Positions 48,302 to 57,968 of a stretch of DNA of 64,000 nt are shown here, piece after piece. Under the pieces are notes generated by a model. That model was not told the DNA's origin, made no database searches, and worked only from the letters and a program-made list of their open reading frames with translations. Origin of the DNA: Psychroflexus salarius (lineage in GTDB: Bacteria > Bacteroidota > Bacteroidia > Flavobacteriales > Flavobacteriaceae); assembly GCF_900129035.1 (NCBI RefSeq), contig NZ_FQTW01000003.1, forward strand, positions 62,001 through 126,000, written 5' to 3'. Position 1 is the first letter of the stretch, and the number at the start of each line of letters is the position of its first letter. The translations under genes were made by a program, and so were the position numbers.

Positions 48302-49391
48302 AATTACAATTATTGCAGGTGCAAGACCTAACTTCATGAAAATTGCACCCATCATTGCAGCCATTAACAACGCCAAATCTAAGGGTAAAGCTATTGATTA
48401 TAGATTAGTGCATACAGGACAACACTACGATAAAAACTTGAGCGACACCTTTTTTGAAGAGCTTAATATTCCGCATCCAGATGTAAATTTAGAAGTTAAA
48501 AGCGGTTCTCAAGCTGAACAGACGGCTCAAATAATGACAAAATTTGAAACAGAATTGTTATCAAATCCTGCTGATTTAGTTCTTGTTGTAGGTGATGTAA
48601 CCTCAACCATGGCTTGCGCAATTGTAGCTAAAAAATTGCATGTTGATGTTGCCCATGTCGAAGCTGGCATACGTTCGGGCGATTTAAAAATGCCGGAAGA
48701 GATTAACCGCATGGTTACCGACAGCATTACAGATTACTTCTTTACCACAACCAAATTAGCCAATGAAAATTTGCTAACTTCTGGTAAAACCAAAGAACAG
48801 CTATTTTTAGTAGGTAATGTCATGATTGATACCTTATTCAAAAACATGAAGCGTCTTAAGCAACCTGATTTTTGGAATGAACTCGGCTTAGAAAGTAAGT
48901 CCTATTATGTCATGACACTTCATCGTCCATCTAATGTTGACGAAGAACAACAATTAACCGACTTAATTTCAACCATCGTCGAAAAATCTGAAGGAAAACC
49001 AATTATTTTCCCAGTTCACCCTAGAACCAAAAAACTACTTCAAAATCTTAATCTCAACTATGATCAGCTTCATTATGTAGAGCCACAAGGTTATTTAAAT
49101 TTTATTTATTTAATTAAAAATGCTTTTGCTGTACTCACCGATTCAGGCGGAATTACTGAAGAAACAACCATGATGAATGTACCATGCATAACCTTTAGAG
49201 ATTCTACCGAAAGGCCTGAAACTTGTGAAATTGGCTCTAATGAATTAGTAGGTTCAGACATTTCTAAAATTGAGAAAGCTTTTGAACGTTTAAATGCTGG
49301 ACAGTGGAAACAAGCTGAAGCGCCAGATTTATGGGATGGAAAAACTTCAGAAAGAATTGTAGATGAATTGCTGAAGTTATATGAAGTCTAA
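48294..49391 (+). CDS. wecB: UDP-N-acetylglucosamine 2-epimerase (non-hydrolysing)
   Basis: A 365-residue epimerase with the GT-B fold. It has GARPNFMKIAPIIAAI, LVHTGQHYDKNLSDTFFEEL, VGDVTSTMACAIVAKKL, VEAGIRSGDLKMPEEINR, TLHRPSNVDEE and the UDP-binding VLTDSGGITEETTMM. It makes UDP-ManNAc for surface glycans. The enzymes that would oxidise UDP-ManNAc or turn it into another sugar are not in the window, unless the Ugd-like enzyme at 53153 acts on it, which its sequence does not suggest. Confidence 0.95.
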   Translation: MLKITIIAGARPNFMKIAPIIAAINNAKSKGKAIDYRLVHTGQHYDKNLSDTFFEELNIPHPDVNLEVKSGSQAEQTAQIMTKFETELLSNPADLVLVVGDVTSTMACAIVAKKLHVDVAHVEAGIRSGDLKMPEEINRMVTDSITDYFFTTTKLANENLLTSGKTKEQLFLVGNVMIDTLFKNMKRLKQPDFWNELGLESKSYYVMTLHRPSNVDEEQQLTDLISTIVEKSEGKPIIFPVHPRTKKLLQNLNLNYDQLHYVEPQGYLNFIYLIKNAFAVLTDSGGITEETTMMNVPCITFRDSTERPETCEIGSNELVGSDISKIEKAFERLNAGQWKQAEAPDLWDGKTSERIVDELLKLYEV

Positions 49392-50580
49392 AGACGATAT
49401 TTTAATTATTACAAGTTATTATCCACCAGAAACAGGTGCTGCTTCAAACCGTATTTTCGCGCTTTCAGAACAACTAAAGCATCATAAATATAAAGTGAAG
49501 GTTATATCGCCTTTACCTAATTATCCTTATGGAAAGGTACTTGAAGCTTATCGCAACAAATTCAAGGTAAACGAAGTATTTAAGCAAATTCCTGTCACGC
49601 GTCTTTTTATTTTCGCCAGCAAATCTAATAACAAATTTATTCGTTTATTTTCTATCCTTAGCTACGCCATTAGCTTGTTTTTTTATTTATTGGTAACTAA
49701 AACACCTCAAAGACAAATCATTCAATGTTCGCCTTTATTTGTTGGTTTTTTTGCTGTTCTTGCTGGTAGATTAAGAGGTAAAACACTTATTTTAAATGTA
49801 TCTGACTTGTGGCCACTTGCTGGACTTGAAATGGGTATTTTATCTAAAGGTCTGTATTATCGCATTTTAGAGTATATTGAAGGTTTTATTTACAAGCATT
49901 CAGACCGGATTATTGGTCAATCTGAAGAAATTTTAACCCACATTAAAAAAAATATTAAAACCTCAACAAAACCCTTATTTTTATATCGAAACTTTCCACA
50001 ATTTAATTTACCAAAATCATCAGTTGAAGTACCTCAAGATGAAATTAAGTTTGTCTATGCTGGTTTAATAGGCATTGCTCAAGGTATTGAAGAAATTTGT
50101 AAGCAAGTCAATTTTCCAGAAAATTCAAGCTTTCATATTTATGGTGACGGCCCAAAAGCTAATGAAGTTAAAGCATTGGCTAAGGATAATAAGCGCATTT
50201 TTTATCATGGGAGTTTATCAAGAAACGAGCTACATAAAACCTTAATGCCGTATGATGTAACTATAATTCCACTTAAAAATCGAATTTACGGCTCGGTTCC
50301 ATCAAAAATATTTGAATATAGTAAGCTAGGCTTACCTATTCTATTCTTTTCTGATGGTGAAGGTGCTGATGTTGTGGAACAATTGGGTTTGGGAATAGCA
50401 CAACGTGAAGTAAATTATAAAAGCTTAGAGCGAAATATTGAACAAATCGTACAACAAGAAATCAATCTGCCAACAAAAGCTGAAGTTTTAGCGATTTCAA
50501 AACAAGCCTTTAATTTAGAAACGCAGTTTAAAGCTTTTGAGCAAAGCTGTTTAAATTATACCAAATCTCCCATAAAATAA
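49381..50580 (+). CDS. GT4 family glycosyltransferase (WbuB-like)
   Basis: A 399-residue GT-B glycosyltransferase. It has the N-terminal block ITSYYPPETGAASNRIFALS, VISPLPNYPYGK, a membrane-associating stretch (AISLFFYLLVTKTPQ), ILNVSDLWPLAGLEMGIL and the C-terminal YAGLIGIAQGIEEI and VPSKIFEYSKLGLPILF, typical of the WbuB/fucosamine transferase group. It adds a sugar to the undecaprenyl-linked glycan at the cytoplasmic face. The last six residues (TKSPIK) and the stop come from repeat copy B, so the original C-terminus was probably replaced. Confidence 0.9.
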   Translation: MKSKDDILIITSYYPPETGAASNRIFALSEQLKHHKYKVKVISPLPNYPYGKVLEAYRNKFKVNEVFKQIPVTRLFIFASKSNNKFIRLFSILSYAISLFFYLLVTKTPQRQIIQCSPLFVGFFAVLAGRLRGKTLILNVSDLWPLAGLEMGILSKGLYYRILEYIEGFIYKHSDRIIGQSEEILTHIKKNIKTSTKPLFLYRNFPQFNLPKSSVEVPQDEIKFVYAGLIGIAQGIEEICKQVNFPENSSFHIYGDGPKANEVKALAKDNKRIFYHGSLSRNELHKTLMPYDVTIIPLKNRIYGSVPSKIFEYSKLGLPILFFSDGEGADVVEQLGLGIAQREVNYKSLERNIEQIVQQEINLPTKAEVLAISKQAFNLETQFKAFEQSCLNYTKSPIK

Positions 50581-50740
50581 GACTAATAAATAGTTTCTAA
50601 TTGCCTTTCTCTTCTTTAAAAAAATGAAACTTAGCTAATCCCGATCCCGAAACGTCGGGACGGGATTAATTTTTTTGCCTTGATTTAGACAATTATAATT
50701 CAATTTCTTTTTATCTCATTTCAAAGGATATTTGGTATTA
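50556..50740 (-). repeat. MITE-like intergenic repeat, copy B, with terminator hairpin
   Basis: A core of 179 bp (50559–50737) with ends TACCAAAT/ATTTGGTA and TTA on both sides, inverted relative to copy A at 22258–22427 (aligned over the whole length with small gaps). Its centre has a strong hairpin, 50636–50650 with 50655–50668 (GC-rich, one bulge, four-base loop), followed on the plus strand by seven T, so it can also terminate. The left end lies within the coding region of the glycosyltransferase and provides its stop. The right TTA is the reverse complement of the stop codon of the sugar transferase at 50738. It encodes no protein. Confidence 0.88.
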
Positions 50741-52084
50741 GTAAGCCTTTTTATCACCCTTAATGGCGTTAACAAGTGTTTGAATAATTACTTTTGAATC
50801 CATTAAAACCGACCAATTTTCAAGATAGAAAATATCATACTTAACCCGATTAATAATATCTTGTTCTGTTTCAACTTCGCCTCTATAACCATTCACTTGT
50901 GCTAAACCTGTAATGCCTGGTTTTACAAAATGCCTTACCATAAACTTATCGATACTTTCAGCATACATGTTGGTATGGCTAACCATGTGTGGTCGAGGTC
51001 CTACAACGCTCATATCGCCTAATAATACATTATAAAATTGTGGTAGCTCGTCTATACTAGTTTTACGCATAAATCGACCAATAGCTGTTATACGTCTATC
51101 GTTTTTTCTAACTTGGTGAATATCGGCCTCAGGATTGGGCTTCATCGACCTGTATTTAAAACAATAAAATTCTTTGTTATTTCGGCCGTTACGTTTTTGC
51201 TTAAAAAATACTGGACCTTTAGATTCTATTTTGATAATAATCGCTAGTAAAGGTGTTAACCATGACAATAAACCAACTAAAACTACAGTAGCAAAAACAA
51301 AATCGAAAGTCCTTTTAATGATTCTGTTAACATTATCGTCTAGTGGAATTTTACGCAATGATATAATTGGTAAAACACCATAGTAATCATACTGAATTTG
51401 TTTAGAATAAACATCTTTATTGTCTGGAATAAACTTAAGCACCTTCAGATTATTATCGGCAAAATCAATAAGTAAATTGACTTGTTCATCACTTAGTTGG
51501 CCGACTGATGCATAAATTTCATCTATATCATGATCGATCACATAACTAAAAATTTCACGGAGAATTGGTTCTTTAATTTGAAATACTTTTTGACATTTAT
51601 AGCCATAATCTGGGTTGTTTTCGAAAAAACTATACAGTTGAAGCGAACGTTTTGAGTTTCCTATAATTATTGTATTTCTAAAGTTGCCACCTAATACTTT
51701 TCGATAGCGTTTTAATAAATAATAAACCGATAGCTTAGCGATACCAATACTTGACATCACTGCAACAACAAACCATATTAAGTAATTATTAGGTACTTTT
51801 ATGGCGTCTGTAAAGCCGTAAAAAGCAAAAACAACTAAAGCAAAAACAATAGTTTGAATGGCTATTAAGCTGAGTATTCGTGTTACCCTTGTAAATCTGT
51901 AGACCTCGTAAAATTTGGTTTTAAGGGAAAAAATCAGCCAACATATAAAAAGATAAGCAAAAAATAGACCGTAATCTGCTAAATTGAGCTGTAAGAAATA
52001 AGCAAAAAATGCGATGATGAAAAAATCTATCGCATATGAAATTGGCCTAAGATAACCAGAATATCTGCCTATTCGTTGTTTCAT
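50738..52084 (-). CDS. Polyprenyl glycosylphosphotransferase (initiating sugar-1-phosphate transferase)
   Basis: A 448-residue PHPT of the WcaJ type. It has about four N-terminal membrane helices (PISYAIDFFIIAFFAYFLQ; LFFAYLFICWLIFSLKTKFY; and others to about residue 125), a Rossmann-like domain (NTIIIGNSKRSLQLYSFFEN), a further helix (TFDFVFATVVLVGLLSWLTP) and the catalytic domain with KSRGPVFF-type residues (ESKGPVFFKQKRNGRNNKEF), STSIDELPQ-like KTSIDELPQFYNVLLGDMS, VGPRPHM and KPGITGLAQVNGYRG. It starts repeat-unit assembly on undecaprenyl phosphate. It overlaps the UXS stop by one base (TAATG). Confidence 0.94.
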   Translation of the reverse strand: MKQRIGRYSGYLRPISYAIDFFIIAFFAYFLQLNLADYGLFFAYLFICWLIFSLKTKFYEVYRFTRVTRILSLIAIQTIVFALVVFAFYGFTDAIKVPNNYLIWFVVAVMSSIGIAKLSVYYLLKRYRKVLGGNFRNTIIIGNSKRSLQLYSFFENNPDYGYKCQKVFQIKEPILREIFSYVIDHDIDEIYASVGQLSDEQVNLLIDFADNNLKVLKFIPDNKDVYSKQIQYDYYGVLPIISLRKIPLDDNVNRIIKRTFDFVFATVVLVGLLSWLTPLLAIIIKIESKGPVFFKQKRNGRNNKEFYCFKYRSMKPNPEADIHQVRKNDRRITAIGRFMRKTSIDELPQFYNVLLGDMSVVGPRPHMVSHTNMYAESIDKFMVRHFVKPGITGLAQVNGYRGEVETEQDIINRVKYDIFYLENWSVLMDSKVIIQTLVNAIKGDKKAY

Positions 52085-53070
52085 TACTTTTTGTTGTGTG
52101 CTGAAAAATCTTTGTGTTCACTTCTTTGTAGCTCTTCGGGCGTTAAAGATTTGAAGTAATTATAAGTTGTTCTCATACCTTCTTCACGATTGACTTTTGG
52201 CTCCCAGCCTAAAACCGATTTGGCACGCTCTATATTGGGTTGCCGTTGCATTGGGTCGTCTTTTGGAAGTGGTTTAAAAACAATTTTTTGTTTTGTTCCT
52301 GTGAGCTTTATAATTTCTTCTGCAAAGTCTAAAATTGATATTTCGTGAGGATTTCCAATATTAACAGGCTCTGCATAATCACTTAGTAGTAACTTATAAA
52401 TACCATCAACTTGATCATCGACATAGCAAAATGAACGGGTTTGTGAGCCGTCACCAAAAACAGTTAAATCTTCACCTCTTAAGGCTTGACCGATAAAGGC
52501 TGGAATTACGCGACCATCATTTAAGCGCATACGTGGACCATAAGTATTAAAAATTCTTACAATTCTAGTTTCAACACCGTGAAATCTGTGGTAAGCCATA
52601 GTGATTGATTCTTGAAAACGCTTAGCTTCGTCATAAACGCCTCGTGGACCTATAGTATTTACATTACCATAATAATCTTCGGTTTGTGGATGAACTAAAG
52701 GGTCGCCATAAACTTCAGATGTTGATGCGATTAAAATTCTAGCATTTTTTTCTTTCGCTAAACCTAACAAGTTATGTGTTCCTAAAGAGCCTACTTTTAA
52801 GGTTTGAATAGGAATTTTAAGATAATCTATCGGACTTGCTGGTGAGGCAAAATGCAAAATATAGTCTAGCTTACCAGCTACATGAACAAATTTTGAAACA
52901 TCGTGATTGTAAAACTCGAATTGTTCGAGTTTAAACAGATGTTCAATATTTTTTAGATCGCCTGTAATAAGGTTATCCATCCCGATCACGCGGTAACCTT
53001 CTTTTATAAATTTGTCGCAAAGATGAGATCCTAAAAATCCTGCAGCGCCGGTAATGAGTATGCTTTTCAT
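52084..53070 (-). CDS. uxs: UDP-glucuronate decarboxylase (UDP-xylose synthase)
   Basis: A 328-residue extended SDR matching bacterial UXS. It has [67 protein letters not shown] (catalytic YxxxK), [19 protein letters not shown] and [14 protein letters not shown]. It converts UDP-glucuronate to UDP-xylose. With ugd (53153) upstream on the same strand it gives a complete route from UDP-glucose. The 82 bases between the two genes hold no clear terminator. Confidence 0.92.
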   Translation of the reverse strand: MKSILITGAAGFLGSHLCDKFIKEGYRVIGMDNLITGDLKNIEHLFKLEQFEFYNHDVSKFVHVAGKLDYILHFASPASPIDYLKIPIQTLKVGSLGTHNLLGLAKEKNARILIASTSEVYGDPLVHPQTEDYYGNVNTIGPRGVYDEAKRFQESITMAYHRFHGVETRIVRIFNTYGPRMRLNDGRVIPAFIGQALRGEDLTVFGDGSQTRSFCYVDDQVDGIYKLLLSDYAEPVNIGNPHEISILDFAEEIIKLTGTKQKIVFKPLPKDDPMQRQPNIERAKSVLGWEPKVNREEGMRTTYNYFKSLTPEELQRSEHKDFSAHNKK

Positions 53071-53152
53071 GTAAAATTTATTTTTATGCTAAGGATGAAT
53101 ATTATCAGAGAAACTTCAACTGAAACTGATCACCCAGCACAGATGTTTTAAT

Positions 53153-54460
53153 CTATACAGCTGTTCTGCCGATAGATGTATATTTAAACCCTGCTTCAGT
53201 CATTTCATCAATATCATATAAGTTTCTTCCGTCAAAAATAACAGCATCGTTCATTTGCGCTTTCAATTTACTGAAGTTTGGTGTTCTAAAGATACTCCAT
53301 TCTGTACATATAAGCAATGCATCAGTATTTTGGGTTGCCTCGTACATATTATCTACAAATTGAATTTTATCACCAAGTTTTTGCTTTACATTTTCCATCG
53401 CTTCTGGGTCAAAGGCTTTTATTTTTGCTCCAGCTTCAAGTAATTTTTCTATCATATAAAGTGATGGTGCTTCACGAATATCATCGGTTTCTGGCTTAAA
53501 GGCTAAACCCCAAATACTAATGGTTTTGCCTTTTAAGTTTCCACCAAAATGGTTGTTGATTTGAGGAAAAAGTATAGTTTTTTGGGCTTCGTTAACTTCA
53601 ACCACAGCATCGAGAATTTTAAATTTATGGTTAACGTCTTGACCTGATTTATGAAGTGCTTTAACATCTTTAGGAAAACATGAACCGCCATAACCAATAC
53701 CTGGAAATAAAAAGCGTTTACCAATTCTGGAGTCGGTTCCCATACCGATGCGAACTTTATCGACATCAGCGCCTACAATTTGACAGTAGTTGGCAATTTC
53801 ATTCATGAAGGTAATTTTTGTGGCGAGAAATGAATTTGCAGCGTACTTGGTAAGCTCAGCTGACTTTTCGTCCATGAAAATAATTGGGTTTCCTGAGCGT
53901 ACAAATGGTTTGTATAAGCGATGCATGATTTCTTCGGCGCGTTGACTACTTGTGCCTACGACAATACGCTCTGGTTTAAGGAAATCGTCTACAGCAAAAC
54001 CTTCACGTAAAAATTCAGGATTTGAAACCACATCAAACTCAGTTGAAGTATTTGCGGCAATAGTAGCCTCAACCTTTTCGGCAGTTCCAACAGGAACGGT
54101 ACTTTTATCGACAATTACTTTATAATCGGTAATATGTTGGCCAATTTCTTGAGCAACGCCAAGGACGTATTTTAAGTCGGCTGAGCCGTCTTCATCTTCT
54201 GGGGTTGGTAAGGCTAGGAAAATAACTTCAGCATGGTCAAGACCTTGAATTAAGTTTGTAGTGAAATTTAGTCGACCGGCTTCTATATTGCGCTCAAATA
54301 AAACATCAAGATGAGGTTCGTATATGGGAACTTCTCCATTTTTCATTCGGTTAACTTTGTTTTCGTCTATATCGACGCAAATAACGTTGTTACCATTTTC
54401 GGCGAGGCATGTTCCTGTAACAAGGCCTACATAGCCTGTTCCTACTACTGTTATATTCAT
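53153..54460 (-). CDS. ugd: UDP-glucose 6-dehydrogenase
   Basis: A 435-residue UDP-glucose/GDP-mannose dehydrogenase family protein. It has GTGYVGLVTGTCLAENG, FLALPTPEDEDGSADLKYV, DKSTVPVGTAEKV, NPEFLREGFAVDDFLKPER, ELTKYAANSFLATKITFMNE and GIGYGGSCFPKDVKALHK with the catalytic cysteine near residue 260. It makes UDP-glucuronate. A plausible promoter lies about 50 bases upstream. It should be co-transcribed with uxs and the initiating transferase. Confidence 0.95.
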   Translation of the reverse strand: MNITVVGTGYVGLVTGTCLAENGNNVICVDIDENKVNRMKNGEVPIYEPHLDVLFERNIEAGRLNFTTNLIQGLDHAEVIFLALPTPEDEDGSADLKYVLGVAQEIGQHITDYKVIVDKSTVPVGTAEKVEATIAANTSTEFDVVSNPEFLREGFAVDDFLKPERIVVGTSSQRAEEIMHRLYKPFVRSGNPIIFMDEKSAELTKYAANSFLATKITFMNEIANYCQIVGADVDKVRIGMGTDSRIGKRFLFPGIGYGGSCFPKDVKALHKSGQDVNHKFKILDAVVEVNEAQKTILFPQINNHFGGNLKGKTISIWGLAFKPETDDIREAPSLYMIEKLLEAGAKIKAFDPEAMENVKQKLGDKIQFVDNMYEATQNTDALLICTEWSIFRTPNFSKLKAQMNDAVIFDGRNLYDIDEMTEAGFKYTSIGRTAV

Positions 54461-54505
54461 AGAATTGTAATTTTATGGGACTGGTTAGTAAATTTAAAGT
54501 TTAGC

Positions 54506-54537
54506 CAAAAGTAGTTTATCTGTTAAGTTTTTGCAAA
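54506..54537 (-). promoter_or_regulatory. Promoter of ugd–uxs–sugar transferase
   Basis: On the minus strand TTTG (54534–54537), a 20-base spacer and TACTTTTG (54506–54513) match the Bacteroidota promoter; the ugd ATG is 45 bases downstream. Confidence 0.5.
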
Positions 54538-54604
54538 TAAAGAATGCTAATATTGGCGTTATTTATTAGATAGATAGAGTTTATATTTTAAAGATTAACA
54601 CTCA

Positions 54605-55741
54605 TTATTCTTTTACTTTATTTTTATATAAAATTTCAAGTTTGAAAATATTTTTTTTCATATCGAATTCATTTTCGAATTTTACCTTAGACCGATTTTC
54701 AAATTTTCTCCTTAGACTATCATCGTTCAACAAAATATTTATTTTTTCAGAAAAATGAGAAGGATTAGAATTAGAGATTACAAAACCATTTTTACCATTC
54801 TCAATTAAATCTCGATTGCCATCTGCATCTGATACTACAGCGGCTTTACCTAAAGACAAACATTCGATTACAGAATAGGGTAAACCTTCATATCTTGCTG
54901 TAGATATATAGAGTTGTGAGTTAGAGATAATATTAAATATATCGCTCCTATTTGTCCATTCTAGTAAAGTAATATTCTCTTTAAGCTTATATTTTTCAAT
55001 TAATAATTTCACTTTTTCAAGATTGGGTGAATGATAACCAACTCCCATTAATACTAGATGAATATTCTTTTTTGTTTCCTTTAATTCTGAAATAACCTTG
55101 ACCATCAATTCTATATTTTTCTGAAAAGAAGGTCTACCTACAGAGCAAATATACTCAGGCGGCCATGTTTTTGGAATTTTTAAGCTTGGTACTTCTTCAA
55201 TCGGGATAATAGAATTTGAAAACACCTTTACTTTTTTAGGGTGATAACCCACTTCATTTATCGCTCTATTCCTTTCTGAAACTGATGATGCTAAAATGCT
55301 ATTATTAAAATTTGAAAAAAGTTTTTCAATGTTTAAAAATATAATCCTTTTTAACTTACTTTCAGCACTTAAGTAAGAATAAGCTTGTGGAGTGTGATAA
55401 CATGGTATTTTTGTTAAAAATGAAGCTAATTTACCTAAAATGCCTCCTTTAGCACTGTGGCAATGAATTAAGTCGGGTTTCTCTTTTTTTAATATTTTTA
55501 AAATAAAAGAAAGTGACTTAACATCATTTATAGGGCTTATACTTCGCTTTATTCTAGTTTGGTAAGCGGTTATTGGTTTATTTTTATTGTTTTCAAAACC
55601 TATCTTGGTGTCCTCGTAACCATGAATAACAATACTCTCGAATTTACCTGAGTCTAGGTTGTTTAAAATTAAGCGAAGTGAAACATCTACACCTCCTACA
55701 GAGTGAAGAATGTGAATTATTTTAATTTTCCTTGTTTTCAT
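54605..55741 (-). CDS. GT4 family glycosyltransferase
   Basis: A 378-residue retaining GT-B glycosyltransferase. It has KIIHILHSVGGVDVSLRLIL (donor/acceptor N-domain), PDLIHCHSAKGGILGKLASF, ICSVGRPSFQKNIELMVKVI and the EX7E motif in ARYEGLPYSVIECLSLGKAA. It adds a hexose or similar to the growing repeat unit. Its start overlaps the end of the O-antigen ligase/polymerase gene by 20 bases, and codon use is AT-rich like the neighbours to its right. Confidence 0.92.
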   Translation of the reverse strand: MKTRKIKIIHILHSVGGVDVSLRLILNNLDSGKFESIVIHGYEDTKIGFENNKNKPITAYQTRIKRSISPINDVKSLSFILKILKKEKPDLIHCHSAKGGILGKLASFLTKIPCYHTPQAYSYLSAESKLKRIIFLNIEKLFSNFNNSILASSVSERNRAINEVGYHPKKVKVFSNSIIPIEEVPSLKIPKTWPPEYICSVGRPSFQKNIELMVKVISELKETKKNIHLVLMGVGYHSPNLEKVKLLIEKYKLKENITLLEWTNRSDIFNIISNSQLYISTARYEGLPYSVIECLSLGKAAVVSDADGNRDLIENGKNGFVISNSNPSHFSEKINILLNDDSLRRKFENRSKVKFENEFDMKKNIFKLEILYKNKVKE

Positions 55742-56927
55742 GAATTAAATTTGATTTTGAAGACAAAAAGCCCAGAAAAAACCCCATTAATTGAGCTCCT
55801 AATTGTCTGTATAGCACGTTTTCAAAAATGAAGAATAGTAAGAATAATAAAAGTATAATGCTATATACTGAATGAATAGAATTATACAATGAAGATAAGA
55901 AGAATCCTAAAAGTAGAAGACAAGCCAACCAACCTCCTAATAATAGAAAACCTAAAAATTGATTATGAGTGTTAAATGATTTCTCTTTATAGAATTCAAT
56001 TTTGCTTGATTGTCGATGAGGTATCTTAGACGTATAACATTTAGTTTGTTGAGCTTTAAGCTTTTGATAATTACCAACTCCTATCAATGGGTTTATTTGT
56101 TGGATAAGTTCAGTTGCACATTCCCAAATAATAAATCTTGGTTCATAAGCTTTAAATTTAGCAAAAGAAGATTTTAAATCTTTATCAATACGCATTCGTT
56201 TTTGAAAGTTATCATTAAAAAAAAGACTAACTATAACGGCCAAAGACAAGACTAAAACGCTTAACAAAAGATAGATTCTTTGATTTTTTAAAATAATATA
56301 CAAGTGATAAACTAGTAGTAAAATACATAATAAAGTGGCTAACCTTGCTGAGATAAAAAATACATATGTAATTGCTATTGTTACCCAAGCGTAAAGCCAT
56401 TTTTGCTTTAATTCACGTATGAGATATAAGCTAAGATGAACGCTTAATGCAAGTGTAAAACCTAAGTAAGGCCTTTCAGCATTTAAAATGGAATTTACGT
56501 CTTTCCCAATCGCTAATTTCACAAAACCATTTTCAAAAAAATAATTGAAAATCCCATATGTTGAAATTATAAACTTTACTATTACTCCTGCAATAAAGGC
56601 AAATATAACTTTCAAGGAATCTTGATTTATACTCCTAGAGACAAAAAAAATACCGATAAGCATATAAAACTTGGTCAGTAACTTTAGACTTTCTTCAATA
56701 CCATTTTGCAATAAGCTAGAAAAGCTGATCCAAACTACGGCTGAAATAAAAAAAACAAAACTGTCTTTCTTAGTAAAATTTATGTTATTGTATTTTTTTA
56801 AAACTATGAATAAAATTGCTATAGGAATCAAGACCAAATTTGGAAAAGCTTTCGAAAATGGTAATACAAATACAAAAAGCATCCATAATAATGAATAGAG
56901 CTTATCAAGATTCTTACTGTTTATCAT
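55722..56927 (-). CDS. O-antigen ligase/polymerase family protein (Wzy or WaaL), first copy
   Basis: A 401-residue integral membrane protein with about ten to twelve helices (LVLIPIAILFIVLKKYNNIN; VFFISAVVWISFSSLLQ; WLYAWVTIAITYVFFISARL; LYLLLSVLVLSLAVIVSLFF). The large loop contains LIGVGNYQKLKAQQTKC, then FNTHNQFLGFLLLGGWLACL. The conserved H-N-x-F/L loop after the long periplasmic segment is typical of the O-antigen ligase (Wzy_C) family. It either polymerises repeat units or ligates glycan to lipid A-core. A second relative lies at 57965. It is 231 bases from the divergent GT2 gene. Confidence 0.85.
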   Translation of the reverse strand: MINSKNLDKLYSLLWMLFVFVLPFSKAFPNLVLIPIAILFIVLKKYNNINFTKKDSFVFFISAVVWISFSSLLQNGIEESLKLLTKFYMLIGIFFVSRSINQDSLKVIFAFIAGVIVKFIISTYGIFNYFFENGFVKLAIGKDVNSILNAERPYLGFTLALSVHLSLYLIRELKQKWLYAWVTIAITYVFFISARLATLLCILLLVYHLYIILKNQRIYLLLSVLVLSLAVIVSLFFNDNFQKRMRIDKDLKSSFAKFKAYEPRFIIWECATELIQQINPLIGVGNYQKLKAQQTKCYTSKIPHRQSSKIEFYKEKSFNTHNQFLGFLLLGGWLACLLLLGFFLSSLYNSIHSVYSIILLLFLLFFIFENVLYRQLGAQLMGFFLGFLSSKSNLIHENKEN

Positions 56928-57158
56928 GAGTATTAAAAGGCTTGATGAAGGTATAATTTTGTTTAAAATTCAAAAATGCAATTTTTAAAATTAATCTTAC
57001 CATTTTGATTATTATTTTGAAAATATGTAATGCTATATTTGTTGAAAATTATCATCAATTTACAATTTACATCATTTATAATTGTATTTTGATGTTTTAT
57101 ATAAAGACGATTGACTTTTATGTCAAATTAAATAAGCATTATACTTTAGAAGTTATTG

Positions 57159-57968
57159 ATGAATAAAAAGCATGAAATAGTAGTTTTAGTACCACATTTC
57201 AATAATCCAGATGGATTACTAAAAAGTTTACTTTCAATTAATAATTTTGACGATAAAGTCTTTGCTTTAGTTGTTGATGATGGTAGCAACAATAAAAAAA
57301 TTAATAAGCTAGATATACAAGAAAAATGCAAAGTTCATATAGATTTTCTGATGCTTGAAGAGAATCAAGGTATAGAATATGCTTTAAACACTGGGTTAAC
57401 TCATATACTTAATGAATATAAGAATGTAAAATATATAGCTCGTTTAGATTGTGACGACATTAATTTAGAAAATAGATTAAAACTTCAGTATGACTTTTTA
57501 GAAAGAAATAGAGATATAAGTTTTATTGGTTCTAGTGTAAGGTTTGTAGACACAAATAATAAGCATCTTTTCAATTTAAAGTTACCTGCTTCAAATAAAG
57601 AAATAAAAAAGAAAATGTACTTCAATGCTATGTTTATTCACCCTAGTATCTTTTTCAGAAAAGAAATCTTAAAGACAACAGGTCTTTATCCAACTAACAA
57701 AAAATCTGCTGAAGATTATGCATTCTTTTTTAATGTAATACAACATTTCAAAGTTGCGAATATTCAAAAGGCTTTAGTTGAATGTGTAATGAATCCAAAT
57801 GGCATTTCTGGTAAAAAAAGAAAAGAACAGGTTTTAAGTAGAATTTCAATAATTAAGCAATACTTTTACTTTGGCTATTATCCTATAATAGGATTAATTA
57901 GAAATACTATGCTTTTAGCTGTTCCACAAAATTTATCGAATAAAATTAAGGCTTTATTAAAACCTTAA
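57159..57968 (+). CDS. GT2 family glycosyltransferase, reversed in the locus
   Basis: A protein of 269 residues from the ATG at 57159 (MNKKHEIVVLVPHFNNPDGL); a TTG just before it is less likely. It has the GT-A fold signs FALVVDDGSNNKKINKL, NQGIEYALNTGLTHIL and the DXD-type KYIARLDCDDINLENR, then HPSIFFRKEILKTTG. It is the only plus-strand gene among minus-strand neighbours between 50738 and 62539. The 228 bases upstream are very AT-rich and hold a TATATTTG box at 57034–57041 but no clear -33 box. Its stop overlaps that of the next gene by 4 bases. Confidence 0.9.
   Translation: MNKKHEIVVLVPHFNNPDGLLKSLLSINNFDDKVFALVVDDGSNNKKINKLDIQEKCKVHIDFLMLEENQGIEYALNTGLTHILNEYKNVKYIARLDCDDINLENRLKLQYDFLERNRDISFIGSSVRFVDTNNKHLFNLKLPASNKEIKKKMYFNAMFIHPSIFFRKEILKTTGLYPTNKKSAEDYAFFFNVIQHFKVANIQKALVECVMNPNGISGKKRKEQVLSRISIIKQYFYFGYYPIIGLIRNTMLLAVPQNLSNKIKALLKP

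Noticed and set aside
50559-50737. Remnant of an insertion sequence with transposase
   Set aside because: The element is under 200 bp and has no reading frame in common with copy A; a non-autonomous repeat fits better.
56928-57158. Hidden small gene in the AT-rich gap before GT2
   Set aside because: All frames are short and broken by stops; only a possible -7 box at 57034–57041 stands out.
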